Below, piece by piece: positions 36,960-46,348 of a stretch of DNA of 64,000 bases (within the stretch, counting starts at the first letter, position 1; every line of letters starts with the position of its first letter). The notes under the pieces were generated by a model. The model saw only the letters and a list, made by a program, of their open reading frames with translations, had not been told where the DNA came from and did no database searches. The DNA comes from Christiangramia oceanisediminis. Lineage in GTDB: Bacteria; Bacteroidota; Bacteroidia; Flavobacteriales; Flavobacteriaceae. The position numbers and the translations under genes were made by a program. Location of the stretch: NCBI RefSeq assembly GCF_022570735.2, contig NZ_JANCNS010000002.1, positions 248,001-312,000 of the forward strand, written 5' to 3'.

Positions 36960-39506
36960 TTACGAAAGTTCTTTTCTCAATACTACCAGTGGCGGACTTT
37001 TGATCACGCCCAGGCTATTGCTGAGTCCAACAATTAGTACCACCAAAATAATCCCTGGGAACAGGATCAAGAAAGGTTTCCACGACGGGATAAAGGTAGT
37101 CTCGAAGACGAGCCAGGCCAACATTTGTGAACTGATAAGGGATAGCAGGATGCCAGATAAAGCTGCCAGGACTCCAAGGTATAAATACTCCAGGGCAAGG
37201 ATCTTTAGGATCTGTTCGCTGCGGGCGCCAATGGTTCTCAAAAGAACACTTTCCCTGATGCGTTGATATTTACTGGTTCTTACCGCACCAATCAGCACGA
37301 TTATTCCGGTAAGTATGCTAAAGAAAGCCATAAAATTGATCAGCCACGAAATTTTGGTAAGCAGGTCTTCTATTATGCTCAAAACCTGGCGAAGATCGAT
37401 AATTGTGACATTCGGAAACTGGTCTACCAGAATCTGCTGAAGATTCGCTGAAGCCTCCTCGTCTGGCACCTTGGTGGTCAAAACCCTGAACTGTGGCGCA
37501 TCTTCAAGCACACCAGTTGGGAAAACGATCGAAAAATTTAGCTGCATCCGGCTCCAGTCTACTGTTCGAACGCTCTTTACCACCGTGTTCAGAATAACGC
37601 CCTGCACATTGAAACTCACGGCATCACCAGGTCCAACCTTGGCATCTTCAGCAAAATTATCACTGATAGAAATCGGTACCGTATCGTTCATACTTGCAGT
37701 TCCAATCCATTCTCCTTCCTGAAGCACTTCAGACGAAATAAGGGAATCCCGGTAGGTGGTCCTGAATTCATGTCTTAGTACCCAGCCATTAATCCTGGAC
37801 GTGGTGTCTTCCTGTATCTCTTCCGCAGGTCGGCCTTTGATGCTTTCCACCCTCATGGTCACGATGGGAATATTTTCCAGTACCGGTATTTGCTGTGACT
37901 GGATAGTCTTCGTCACTTTTTCCTGCTGATCATTCTGAACGTCCAGCAGGATCATATTTGGGCTATTAGCCTGTTCTTCCAAAGAGGCCTGGGCCAGGAG
38001 CAGATCCTTGGTAAAATAGAGCGTACTAATAAGGAAAGTACCAACACCAATGGTGATCACGAGAATCAGCGTTTGATTCTGTGGTCTGAAAAGGTTTAAA
38101 AGACTTTGCCTTGGAACAAAACCCCAGGATTTTGGAAAATATTTCCTGATGGCTTTCATAAAAAGATTGGCAACACCAGCCAGCAGCGCGAAGGTAACGA
38201 TCACACCGCCCACGAAAGATAACGCATACAACCAGTCTTCCAGCAGCCAGTATGAAAACAGAAATATGAATAAAAAGATTCCAGCCAGCACGAAAAGGCC
38301 CGCCTTTCTGGATCGTACCGGATTGCTTTCCTCGACCCTCAGCGTTTGCAAAGGGGACACATAGAGCGTCCCGATCAACGGGTAAAGGGCAAAAAGGATA
38401 GACATCAAAACTCCCAGTAAAATTCCAATAAAGATCACCCGTGGTTCCAGGGAGATCTCGATCTCGATAGGAATAAAGTCCTGTAAGATCAAAGGGAATA
38501 ATTGCTGAAGCAGCACTCCAATGAAGGTCCCTATCACACCTCCTAAAAACCCGATCCCGGCTATTTGTAACAGAAAGATGAGGAAACTATTCTTTTTACT
38601 GATGCCGAGGCATTTCAAAATAGCAACGGTCTTCAGCTTTTCCTTGATATAAATATGGATGGCGCTGGCAATTCCAACGCAGCCTAACAGCAAAGCAATA
38701 AAAGCCACCAGGTTCAGGAACTTCCCGAAGTTCTCATATCTTCGCCCTAATCGGTCACTGGTGGACGTATGCGTATCCAGATCGGCTTCGTTGGCATCGA
38801 GCATCGGGTCGAGTTCGCGGTCCAGCCTGTCCATATCGGTAGTTGGTTCAGCAACGAAATAATACTTATAATCGATTCGGCTACCGGTCTGAACAAGCCC
38901 TGTTTTTTCGATAAGATTATGCGGGATCAGAACCGGTGGTGCAACCGAACTGAATATGGAGGAACTACCCGGTACCGATTTTAAGGCGCCTGCGATAGGA
39001 ATGGAAATATTCCCGATTTTGATGGGGTCCCCGATCTTGAGTCCTAACTGAAGCATCACCGTAGCATCGACCAGGGCAGCATCTTTTTGCTGAAATTCTA
39101 TCCCGGCTGTTGCAGGATTGGTTTCCAGTTCGCCATAAAAAGGAAAGCCGCCTTCGATACCCCTAACCTGGACCAGTTTAGTTCCCTGGTTGCCAGGAAA
39201 GGCTGCCATTGAGGCGAAACTGATCTCCCTGCCGTCTGCTCCACCAAGTGAATCGATGATCGATTCAACTCTCGGAGTGATTGGTTTGTCACTGTCGATG
39301 ATATAATCTGCACCCATCAATGCTTTTGATTGCAGGGCGATGTTTTTCTTTAAATTATTGCTGAATGACTGGATGGATACGACCGCGGCGATTCCAAGAA
39401 CGATGGAGGCCATGAATAACATAAGTTTTTTTGTACTGGCTTTTCCGTCCCTTATGGCCATTTTTAACAACCATCCAAAATTGGTTTTCGTTGAACTTTT
39501 GCTCAT
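36960..39506 (-). CDS. ABC exporter permease, FtsX/YbbP-like
   Basis: 848 residues. An N-terminal membrane anchor and extracytoplasmic domain are followed by a 4-helix FtsX core (about 260-390), two central helices (about 405-455), a second periplasmic domain, and a second FtsX core (about 720-840). This 10-helix layout is that of YbbP (about 804 residues in E. coli). Its ATPase is encoded directly upstream, overlapping by one base. The type VII ABC superfamily acts mechanically on envelope lipids or proteins rather than by classical transport. Confidence 0.88.
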   Translation of the reverse strand: MSKSSTKTNFGWLLKMAIRDGKASTKKLMLFMASIVLGIAAVVSIQSFSNNLKKNIALQSKALMGADYIIDSDKPITPRVESIIDSLGGADGREISFASMAAFPGNQGTKLVQVRGIEGGFPFYGELETNPATAGIEFQQKDAALVDATVMLQLGLKIGDPIKIGNISIPIAGALKSVPGSSSIFSSVAPPVLIPHNLIEKTGLVQTGSRIDYKYYFVAEPTTDMDRLDRELDPMLDANEADLDTHTSTSDRLGRRYENFGKFLNLVAFIALLLGCVGIASAIHIYIKEKLKTVAILKCLGISKKNSFLIFLLQIAGIGFLGGVIGTFIGVLLQQLFPLILQDFIPIEIEISLEPRVIFIGILLGVLMSILFALYPLIGTLYVSPLQTLRVEESNPVRSRKAGLFVLAGIFLFIFLFSYWLLEDWLYALSFVGGVIVTFALLAGVANLFMKAIRKYFPKSWGFVPRQSLLNLFRPQNQTLILVITIGVGTFLISTLYFTKDLLLAQASLEEQANSPNMILLDVQNDQQEKVTKTIQSQQIPVLENIPIVTMRVESIKGRPAEEIQEDTTSRINGWVLRHEFRTTYRDSLISSEVLQEGEWIGTASMNDTVPISISDNFAEDAKVGPGDAVSFNVQGVILNTVVKSVRTVDWSRMQLNFSIVFPTGVLEDAPQFRVLTTKVPDEEASANLQQILVDQFPNVTIIDLRQVLSIIEDLLTKISWLINFMAFFSILTGIIVLIGAVRTSKYQRIRESVLLRTIGARSEQILKILALEYLYLGVLAALSGILLSLISSQMLAWLVFETTFIPSWKPFLILFPGIILVVLIVGLSNSLGVIKSPPLVVLRKELS

Positions 39507-40186
39507 TATACCGCTTCGGTTTTCAGGATTCGTCCGCCTTTTAAACGAAGTATGCGCTGGGTTTTTTGCGCAAGTTCCAGGTCGTGGGTGACGATCACCA
39601 GGGTTGTTCCGGCAGCGTTATTCAGGTCCATAAGCAATTCCACTACTTTCTGGCCGGTCTCTTCGTCCAGGTTTCCGGTTGGTTCATCTGCAAATAAGAT
39701 CGAAGGACGGTTGCTGAAGGCTCTCGCCACAGCTACCCGTTGTTTCTCTCCACCCGATAACTGGGAAGGGTAATGGTCGAACCGGTCTTTAAGCCCAACC
39801 TTGCTTAGCAGTTCACGGCTTATTTCTTCTGCCCTGGGATCACCCTGCAATTCCAAAGGAACTGCCACGTTTTCCAGTGCCGTAAGGGTAGGGATGAGTT
39901 GAAAATCCTGGAAGACGAAACCTACTTTTTTATTTCGGAGAAAAGCTCGCTCATCTTCATCGAGTTGCTGAAGATTCGTGCCGCACAGTTCAATTTCTCC
40001 GGAATCTGGCTGGTCCAGGCCTGCGCATAATCCCAAAAGTGTTGTCTTTCCGCTTCCGGAAGGACCAACAATAGAGAAGGTTTCCTTTTCTTGAATTTCG
40101 AAATTGATATCTTCCAGCACGGTTAATTCTTTTGAACCGCTTGAATAGGTTTTCTTCAGGTTACTAACCTTTAAAATATGAGCCAT
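39506..40186 (-). CDS. ABC transporter ATPase, YbbA/LolD-like
   Basis: 226 residues. Walker A GPSGSGKTTLLG, Q-loop VFQDFQL, signature LSGGEKQRVAVARA and Walker B ILFADEPTGNLDEETG are all intact. It belongs to the MacB/LolD/YbbA group and must energise the adjacent FtsX-like permease (1-bp overlap). In proteobacteria ybbAP lies next to tesA; here a TesA-like gene is 1.2 kb away across two membrane-protein genes, hinting at the same functional set. Confidence 0.93.
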   Translation of the reverse strand: MAHILKVSNLKKTYSSGSKELTVLEDINFEIQEKETFSIVGPSGSGKTTLLGLCAGLDQPDSGEIELCGTNLQQLDEDERAFLRNKKVGFVFQDFQLIPTLTALENVAVPLELQGDPRAEEISRELLSKVGLKDRFDHYPSQLSGGEKQRVAVARAFSNRPSILFADEPTGNLDEETGQKVVELLMDLNNAAGTTLVIVTHDLELAQKTQRILRLKGGRILKTEAV

Positions 40187-40292
40187 GTTTTTCTGCTAAA
40201 TTTCCCAATTGGTAAAATAAGAAATGATTTCAATTTATCGCTAAAGATTAAGAGAAGTCTCCTAATGTTTTAACGCTCGTTTCAGTACTGTT

Positions 40293-40697
40293 CTAGCGTG
40301 ATAAGGATCGGGATATGGTAGCTTTGAGACGCTTAAACCCGTAAACACTTCCCAGAGCGATCGCTGCCGAGCTGCCAAGGCTTCCGCCAAATCCATCAAA
40401 AAACGGACTGCCAATTAGAAACATTACTGAAAAAACCAGTCCTGCCAGGCCAATGACCCAGTATTTTCTAATCACCCTTGAGCTGGCCATTCCTACGAAC
40501 GAAGCTCCCATTGCGATAATTGGAATGGTGGCGGTTAGATAGGGGGAAAGTAGGTTGGGTGAGAATTTAAAAAAAAGGGCTGCCAGTACCGAAATTGCTG
40601 CCGAAGCCATAATCCCGCCGAGCTGTAACTTATTGTTGATGTAGAAAGTAAGCAATGCGAACAGCGAACCCGAAAACAGAATGATGGTCGTTTCCAT
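40293..40697 (-). CDS. Small polytopic membrane protein, paralogue of its neighbour
   Basis: 134 residues with about four hydrophobic helices. FVGMAS followed about 35 residues later by FDGFGGSLGSSAAIALG lines up with FAGMTS and FHGFGGKLGTIAFGG in the gene upstream, so the two are homologous. The start lies 1 bp after that gene's stop, so both are probably made together. I recognise no named family; a heterodimeric membrane complex is a reasonable guess. Confidence 0.75.
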   Translation of the reverse strand: METTIILFSGSLFALLTFYINNKLQLGGIMASAAISVLAALFFKFSPNLLSPYLTATIPIIAMGASFVGMASSRVIRKYWVIGLAGLVFSVMFLIGSPFFDGFGGSLGSSAAIALGSVYGFKRLKATISRSLSR

Positions 40698-40698
40698 T

Positions 40699-41208
40699 TT
40701 AATTCAGGATATAAATTATGAGGGAAACACAGCAAACGCCGCCAAAAGCGATGGTACCCAGTTTTCCGCCGAAGCCGTGAAAGCTGGTCTTTGAAATGGC
40801 CAGGATAATTCCGCTCATCAAACCAGCCAGAATAATAAAGGAATAGCTGCCAGCTACCAGGGGAGAGGTCATTCCGGCGAAGGCACCGCAATAAAGGGCT
40901 ACGGGCAATTCTCTTAACAAATCCGATTTCCGGTTAAGGTAAGGAATGAAAGAACCGGCTAGTCCTATAATTCCAGCGGCGAGAACTGGTCCCAGTTGAA
41001 AAAAAACATTAAACCAGTAGGTAATGAGGGCTCCTAGGCCAGTAAAAATTATCAATACGAGATCGGTCTTTTTAAATATACCTTTCTCTTTAATTAAGAA
41101 TTCCCGGTAAAATATGCCCAGAAAGATACCTGTCAGTATCAGTGAAAATTGATGTAATAGGTCTGCGCCAGGTTGAAGCATTGCAGCCATCAGGAAGCAC
41201 AGGTGCAA
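40699..41208 (-). CDS. Polytopic membrane protein, paralogue of its neighbour
   Basis: 169 residues with five or six hydrophobic segments. The C-terminal half (GAFAGMTS..., FHGFGGKLG) matches the downstream 134-residue protein, while the N-terminal 40 residues are extra. The exact start is uncertain because the first dozen residues contain two more Met codons. It stands between the ABC exporter genes and the divergent TesA-like esterase. Function is unknown. Confidence 0.75.
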   Translation of the reverse strand: MHLCFLMAAMLQPGADLLHQFSLILTGIFLGIFYREFLIKEKGIFKKTDLVLIIFTGLGALITYWFNVFFQLGPVLAAGIIGLAGSFIPYLNRKSDLLRELPVALYCGAFAGMTSPLVAGSYSFIILAGLMSGIILAISKTSFHGFGGKLGTIAFGGVCCVSLIIYILN

Positions 41209-41424
41209 TCCTAAAAATAAAAGGGATGGTATTTTTTTGACAGTTTTAGTCAGAATGCAGAATCTATTTTATCGACTGCAAAAATGAAATTTTTCGGGGA
41301 ATTAGACGGTCTATTATTGTGCGATTTCAGGAATGTTATGAATCTTAAATTAATTATAGTATCGGTTTTCATTTTATTAGTCTTGTTCCTTACCTTTTTA
41401 GGCTTAAAAATGACTTCAGATTTT

Positions 41425-42138
41425 ATGAATACAACGATATCTCGATATACCGGGTTGACCTTTATGATCTTTTCTTTTCTTTTAATCTCGTGTGGGAATT
41501 CTGAAAAGAAGGAGGAAGCTCAAAACCCAGAAGTTTCGGAAAGCCCTGAGACCGAAACCAAAGAGCCTGAAAAGTTCATTCTCTTTTTTGGGAACAGTCT
41601 AACCGCAGGGCTTGGCCTTGATTCTGCAGAATCCTTCCCGGCAGTAATTCAGCAAAAGATAGATTCGCTGGGATATAATTATAAAGTGGTGAACGCGGGC
41701 TTAAGCGGGGAGACCACGGCAAGCGGGAAGAACCGCATAGACTGGGTGTTGAAGCAGAACGTTGATATTTTTGTGCTGGAACTTGGGGCCAATGACGGTC
41801 TAAGAGGAATCCCGCTATCCGAAACCAGGAATAATCTCCAGGAGATCATCGATTTTGTTAGACAGGAAAATCCTGATACCAGGATCATTCTTGCCGGAAT
41901 GCAAATTCCGCCTAATATGGGACCTGAATATACTTCAGAGTTCAAAGAGATCTTTCCGGAATTAGCCGCTAAAAACAATTTGGAGTTAATTCCCTTTCTT
42001 CTGGAAGACGTCGCCGGGAGACCTGATCTCAATCAGGATGACGGGATACACCCTACCGCCGAAGGCCAGGAAATAGTGGCAAGTAATGTCTGGGAGGTTC
42101 TGGGACCAATGTTAAATGAGCATAAAGCTGCTCAATAA
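41425..42138 (+). CDS. tesA: TesA-like SGNH esterase/lysophospholipase, lipoprotein
   Basis: The SGNH blocks are complete: FGNSLTAGLGL (Ser nucleophile), NAGLSGETTASG, LELGANDGLRG and the Asp-His pair in DDGIHPTAEGQ. The start at 41425 gives a lipoprotein signal (MNTTISRYTGLTFMIFSFLLISC). Upstream in-frame ATGs at 41284 and 41410 would add another hydrophobic helix and cannot be excluded. An acidic linker follows the lipid-anchored Cys. TesA hydrolyses acyl-thioesters, arylesters and lysophospholipids. The ybbAP-like ABC genes are transcribed away from it, as in E. coli. Confidence 0.88.
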   Translation: MNTTISRYTGLTFMIFSFLLISCGNSEKKEEAQNPEVSESPETETKEPEKFILFFGNSLTAGLGLDSAESFPAVIQQKIDSLGYNYKVVNAGLSGETTASGKNRIDWVLKQNVDIFVLELGANDGLRGIPLSETRNNLQEIIDFVRQENPDTRIILAGMQIPPNMGPEYTSEFKEIFPELAAKNNLELIPFLLEDVAGRPDLNQDDGIHPTAEGQEIVASNVWEVLGPMLNEHKAAQ

Positions 42139-42229
42139 ACCAATAATTTAGTGGCACTATTTTTATAAGCCTCACTTTAGTATATATTTACGTTATATTC
42201 TAAACTTCAAAGCCGGAAATTAGAACCTT

Positions 42230-43078
42230 ATGGAAAAGAAGATCCTGGTCCCTACCAACTTTTCGAAACACGCCTGGAATGCATTGATCTACGGACTGGC
42301 TATCTACAGAAAAGAAGCCTGTACCTTTTATATATTAAATGCATTTGGCTCTGCTAACTTTCTTGGTGACAACCTGTCTATATTAAAAGATGAGGAAAAT
42401 GATCCCGAAAAGTTGGCTACCCACGGGCTTGACAAGTTGATGAAAGGTTTAAGCTTCAGAAAGGAGAACCCGAAACATAATTTTGAAACTATCGCCCATG
42501 ATGGAAGTTTAACCGAAGGAGTTCAGGAAGCGGTGGATACTCATGGTATTGATCTTATTTTGCTTGGAGCAATAGGAGATAGCGCTGCGGTTAACGTGGC
42601 TTACGACAATGCCATCTCCCGGATTATCGATAAAGTTGAAAATTGTCCGATCCTGGTGGTACCTGAAAGTATTCAGCTGATCGACGAACCAGAAAGGGAG
42701 ATCGTATTTCCCACTAATTTCAGGAGCCCATATAAGCTCAGGGAACTCAGCGCATTAATAGATCTTTCCTCTTATCTCAACGCATCGGTAAGAGTGCTTT
42801 ATATCAATGTGGATAATAAGAAAATGACTGAGGAACAGGAAGCTCAAAAAGAAAACCTGGCCGGACTTTTAAGCGATATAGAATTCAGTTTCCATAATCT
42901 TACCAAAACCAGTGTAACCACTGGCGTACATTTATTCATTGAAAGTCGGGAAAGCGATTTGTTAGCTCTTTATAAAAGGAAACAGGGTTTCTTTTCAAAA
43001 TTATTCAGCAAAGCAGTTATCGAAGAAGTCGATTTCAATACAAAGGTACCCATCCTGATATTGAAGGAAATGAGCTAA
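42230..43078 (+). CDS. Universal stress protein (UspA family, two domains)
   Basis: 282 residues. The N-terminal Usp domain opens KKILVPTNFSKHAWNALIYGL and ends with LLGAIGDSAAVN...NCPILVVPES. A second, more degenerate Usp domain follows (REIVFPTNFRSPYKLRELSAL to VPILILKEMS). The G-2xG-9xG nucleotide motif is incomplete in both. It is cytoplasmic and likely stress- or starvation-linked. Its stop overlaps the opposite small gene by 4 bp. Confidence 0.9.
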   Translation: MEKKILVPTNFSKHAWNALIYGLAIYRKEACTFYILNAFGSANFLGDNLSILKDEENDPEKLATHGLDKLMKGLSFRKENPKHNFETIAHDGSLTEGVQEAVDTHGIDLILLGAIGDSAAVNVAYDNAISRIIDKVENCPILVVPESIQLIDEPEREIVFPTNFRSPYKLRELSALIDLSSYLNASVRVLYINVDNKKMTEEQEAQKENLAGLLSDIEFSFHNLTKTSVTTGVHLFIESRESDLLALYKRKQGFFSKLFSKAVIEEVDFNTKVPILILKEMS

Positions 43079-43296
43079 TGTTCAATGAATCTTTGATGGT
43101 CTTTTAACCATTTGTCTAGTTGTGTTTTTCGGTAATCGGTTATCTTTTTTCCCTCGATACTATACCACTCATTTTCATTTACCCGGTTAATATATTCCTG
43201 CACGGTTGTGCTTATGGTAATTCCAAATATACGCCGTATGGTCCTCGCCTTGACCAGGTAATTATCTCCACTTTTTGAAAGACTAAGAAGTCGCAT
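43075..43296 (-). CDS. Small basic protein of unknown function
   Basis: 73 residues from the ATG at 43296; the same frame stays open to 43449 (124 residues), but that extension is AT-rich and looks like intergenic sequence. The middle (TIRRIFGITISTTVQEYINRV) could form a helix-turn-helix-like pair, and tryptophans mark the C-terminal half. I do not recognise a family. It converges with the universal stress gene. Confidence 0.5.
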   Translation of the reverse strand: MRLLSLSKSGDNYLVKARTIRRIFGITISTTVQEYINRVNENEWYSIEGKKITDYRKTQLDKWLKDHQRFIEH

Positions 43297-43564
43297 AAGT
43301 TTAGCCTTTAGGTTAAAACAAGATTTATAAAAATTGGGGTATTCCTTGGTTGGTAGATTGGGAAGCCTGCTGATATGGCGAAAATACGAATTAAAACTGA
43401 GCAGGTCTAAACTTATCTTCCATTTTCTGAAATTTTTCAGAATATACAATTGTTTGAATATTAATTGTTTAGGTCTGAATTTTTTAGCCGGAAAACAAGT
43501 ATTAAAAGATAGATTATCTTAGGGTATTCGGAATTTAATTACTAATTTTTTGAAAAATTTTATC

Positions 43565-44029
43565 ATGGCAGAATTCAGTCTAACAATCAACGGAAAAAAA
43601 CAGAGTCTGGATCTGGATCCAGACACGCCTTTGCTTTGGGTATTACGCGATCACCTAAAGCTGGTTGGAACCAAATATGGATGTGGTATTGCCCAGTGTG
43701 GTGCCTGTACCGTACACTTCAACGGTTCTGCCGTGAGATCCTGTCAGTTGCCTGTGTCTTCGGCGGCTGGTAATGAGATCACTACAATAGAAGGACTTTC
43801 AGAAAATGGAGATCATCCGGTTCAGAAAGCCTGGCTGGAACATGATGTTCCGCAGTGTGGCTATTGCCAGGCGGGCCAGATCATGAGCGCCAGTGCATTG
43901 CTGAATCGCAATCCAAACCCGAGCGATTCAGAGATCGAGAATGCGATGAATGGGAATATTTGTCGCTGCGGAACCTATACCCGTATCAAGGCGGCGATAA
44001 AAACGGCTTCAGATTCTCAGTTGGCCTAA
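43565..44029 (+). CDS. iorA: Molybdenum hydroxylase small subunit, 2x[2Fe-2S] (IorA-like)
   Basis: 154 residues from the ATG at 43565; an in-frame TTG five codons upstream is rejected. The plant-type cluster motif [12 protein letters not shown] and the C-terminal four-cysteine site CGYCQAGQ...CRCGTYTRI are complete. It passes electrons from the molybdenum site in the large subunit. It has no signal of its own, so it is probably exported together with the Tat-targeted large subunit. First gene of the molybdenum operon, 28 bp before iorB. Confidence 0.93.
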   Translation: MAEFSLTINGKKQSLDLDPDTPLLWVLRDHLKLVGTKYGCGIAQCGACTVHFNGSAVRSCQLPVSSAAGNEITTIEGLSENGDHPVQKAWLEHDVPQCGYCQAGQIMSASALLNRNPNPSDSEIENAMNGNICRCGTYTRIKAAIKTASDSQLA

Positions 44030-44057
44030 GCCACAATTCAATTAAAATTTTAGAAAA

Positions 44058-46334
44058 ATGACCAAGGTTAAAACAGGAATAGGAAGAAGATCTTTTATTA
44101 AAAGTGTTTCGATCGCGGGTGGAGGCCTGATAATTGGCTTCAACTGGATGGCATGTAAAAAGGCTACTGAAGAAGGAGGCAAGGAAATGGCCATGCAAAT
44201 GCCCGATGAGTGGTTCGAGCTTAACGGCTATCTTAAAATTGGGGATAACGGTGTGGTAACTATCTACTCACCCAACCCTGAAATTGGCCAGAACGTAAAG
44301 ACTTCCATGCCAATGATCGTTGCAGAAGAGCTTGATGTAGACTGGAATAATGTGATCGTTGAACAGGCTCCTTTGAATACCGATATTTTCACAAGACAGC
44401 TTGCCGGAGGAAGTCAGTCTATTAGACAGGGGTGGGAATCCCTGAGAACAGCCGGCGCCACGGCCAGGCAAATGTTGCTAACCGCAGCGGCTAACCAATG
44501 GGAAGTTCCGGTTTCCGAACTTTCAGTTGAAAATGGAATAATCAAGCATGCTAATAGTGAAAATAGCATGGGTTATGGTGAGATCGCCAAAGCTGCAGCT
44601 CAGGTTGAGGTTCCGGAAGAAGTTGAATTAAAGGATAATGATTCATTCAAAATAATTGGAACCTCGCGCAAGAACGTGGATGCGAAAAAGATCGTTACCG
44701 GCCAGCCGTTGTATGGCATTGATGTGGATAAAGAAGGAATGCTGATTGCCATGATGGTTCAGCCGCCTGCCTTTGGAATGCAGCTTAAAACTATGAATGC
44801 TGAAAAGATTAAGGAAATGCCGGGCATCGTGGATGTCTTTACCATAGACACCTATCCCGAGGATATGGAAAAAGAATGGAGCGACGTAACGGCCTTCTCG
44901 AAACTGGCCGTGATCGTTGGAGAATCCACCTGGCAGGTCATGAAAGCCAAAAAAGCATTAGAGATAGAATGGGAATTAAAACCAGATCTTGTTGAACAGA
45001 TACAGATCCTGGAAAAGAGTGCCGCTATGGAGGATACATCGGGACTAGAAAGCAGTAAACTTCATGCCTCCCTGATGGCCGAAATAGGATCTAAAAAAGC
45101 GGAAGTCGTAAGAAAAGATGGTGATCCTGAAAAGGCTTTTAAAAATGCAGCCAGGGTAATTGAGCGTTCCTATACCTGCCCATTCCTGGCGCATAACTGT
45201 ATGGAACCCATGAACTTTTATGCGAATGTTTCTGGCGGGAAAGCTGAATTACTGGGGCCAATTCAAACACCAGAATACGCCGAAAAATCGGTTAACAAAC
45301 GTCTTGGTTTAGCCCTGGAAGATATTGATGTACAAATGACCCGAATGGGAGGAGGGTTTGGAAGGCGCTTATATGGAAATTTCCTCGTGGAAGCAGCTGT
45401 AATTTCAGATAAACTGGGCAAACCCGTAAAACTGATCTATACCCGGGAAGACGATATGTCCAATGGTGTCTACCGCCCGGCCTATCACGTGGCTTACCGT
45501 GCTGCGCTTGATGGGAATAATAAGCTTACTGCTTTACATGTAAACGCCGGCGGTATTCCTGAGAGTCCGCTTTTTGCCAACAGGTTTCCGGCTGGAGCCA
45601 TCGATAATTATCTCGCTGAAAGTTGGACGCTGGAGTCCAATATATCGGTAGGAGCATTCAGAGCGCCACGATCTAATTTCATCGCTGGAGCAGAGCAATC
45701 CTTTCTGGATGAGCTGGCAGAAGAAATGGGACAGGATCCAATACAATTCAGGCTTGACATGCTAAAAAGGGCCGAAACCGATCCCGTTGGAGAAAATAAT
45801 GATTATGATGCTGCACGTTACGCTGGTGTATTAGAGCTGGTTCGAGATAAATCGGGCTGGAGCAATGGCAGTAGCAGCTTAAGTCGAGGTGTTTCTGCCT
45901 ATTATTGTCACAATTCCTACGTGGCGCAGATCCTGGATATGTCGGTTAAAAATAATCAGCCTTTGATCGATAAAGTGACTTGCGCAGTAGATTGCGGGAT
46001 CGTGGTAAACCCTGATGCTGCCAAGAATATGGTCGAGGGAGGTACGATAGACGGGATTGGCCACGCGCTTTACAGTGAGATCACCTTTGAGGATGGCGTT
46101 CCACAGCAGCATAATTTTGATACCTACAGGTTAATAAGACATAGTGAGGCACCTAAAAAGATAGATGTTCATTTTGTTGAAAATGGCATAGATCCAACCG
46201 GTTTGGGAGAACCACCATTTCCACCAATTATGGGGGCTCTGGCTAATGCACTTTATAAAGCTACCGGACAGCGATTTTATGATCAGCCGTATATAAATCA
46301 GCTTAATGGAAAACAAACCGAGTTGAAAACCTAG
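44058..46334 (+). CDS. iorB: Molybdenum hydroxylase large subunit (IorB-like), Tat-exported
   Basis: 758 residues. A twin-arginine signal (GRRSFIKSVSIAGGG) sits at the N-terminus, followed by Cys33 of a possible lipobox-like WMAC. Molybdopterin-binding stretches include MGGGFGRR, GAFRAPRSN and the catalytic glutamate region GLGEPPFPPIMGAL. It belongs to the xanthine oxidase family, close to isoquinoline 1-oxidoreductase beta. Substrate is not certain; N-heterocycles or aldehydes are typical. The whole cofactor pathway is encoded downstream. Confidence 0.92.
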   Translation: MTKVKTGIGRRSFIKSVSIAGGGLIIGFNWMACKKATEEGGKEMAMQMPDEWFELNGYLKIGDNGVVTIYSPNPEIGQNVKTSMPMIVAEELDVDWNNVIVEQAPLNTDIFTRQLAGGSQSIRQGWESLRTAGATARQMLLTAAANQWEVPVSELSVENGIIKHANSENSMGYGEIAKAAAQVEVPEEVELKDNDSFKIIGTSRKNVDAKKIVTGQPLYGIDVDKEGMLIAMMVQPPAFGMQLKTMNAEKIKEMPGIVDVFTIDTYPEDMEKEWSDVTAFSKLAVIVGESTWQVMKAKKALEIEWELKPDLVEQIQILEKSAAMEDTSGLESSKLHASLMAEIGSKKAEVVRKDGDPEKAFKNAARVIERSYTCPFLAHNCMEPMNFYANVSGGKAELLGPIQTPEYAEKSVNKRLGLALEDIDVQMTRMGGGFGRRLYGNFLVEAAVISDKLGKPVKLIYTREDDMSNGVYRPAYHVAYRAALDGNNKLTALHVNAGGIPESPLFANRFPAGAIDNYLAESWTLESNISVGAFRAPRSNFIAGAEQSFLDELAEEMGQDPIQFRLDMLKRAETDPVGENNDYDAARYAGVLELVRDKSGWSNGSSSLSRGVSAYYCHNSYVAQILDMSVKNNQPLIDKVTCAVDCGIVVNPDAAKNMVEGGTIDGIGHALYSEITFEDGVPQQHNFDTYRLIRHSEAPKKIDVHFVENGIDPTGLGEPPFPPIMGALANALYKATGQRFYDQPYINQLNGKQTELKT

Positions 46335-46348
46335 ATCGATTTATTTGA

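Noticed and set aside
41284-41424. Longer start for the TesA-like esterase
   Set aside because: It would place a second hydrophobic helix before a clear lipoprotein signal. The ATG at 41425 fits a lipobox; the alternative is not fully excluded.
43297-43449. N-terminal extension of the small basic protein to 124 residues
   Set aside because: The added part is AT-rich and looks like intergenic sequence read in frame; the internal ATG at 43296 gives a more protein-like product.
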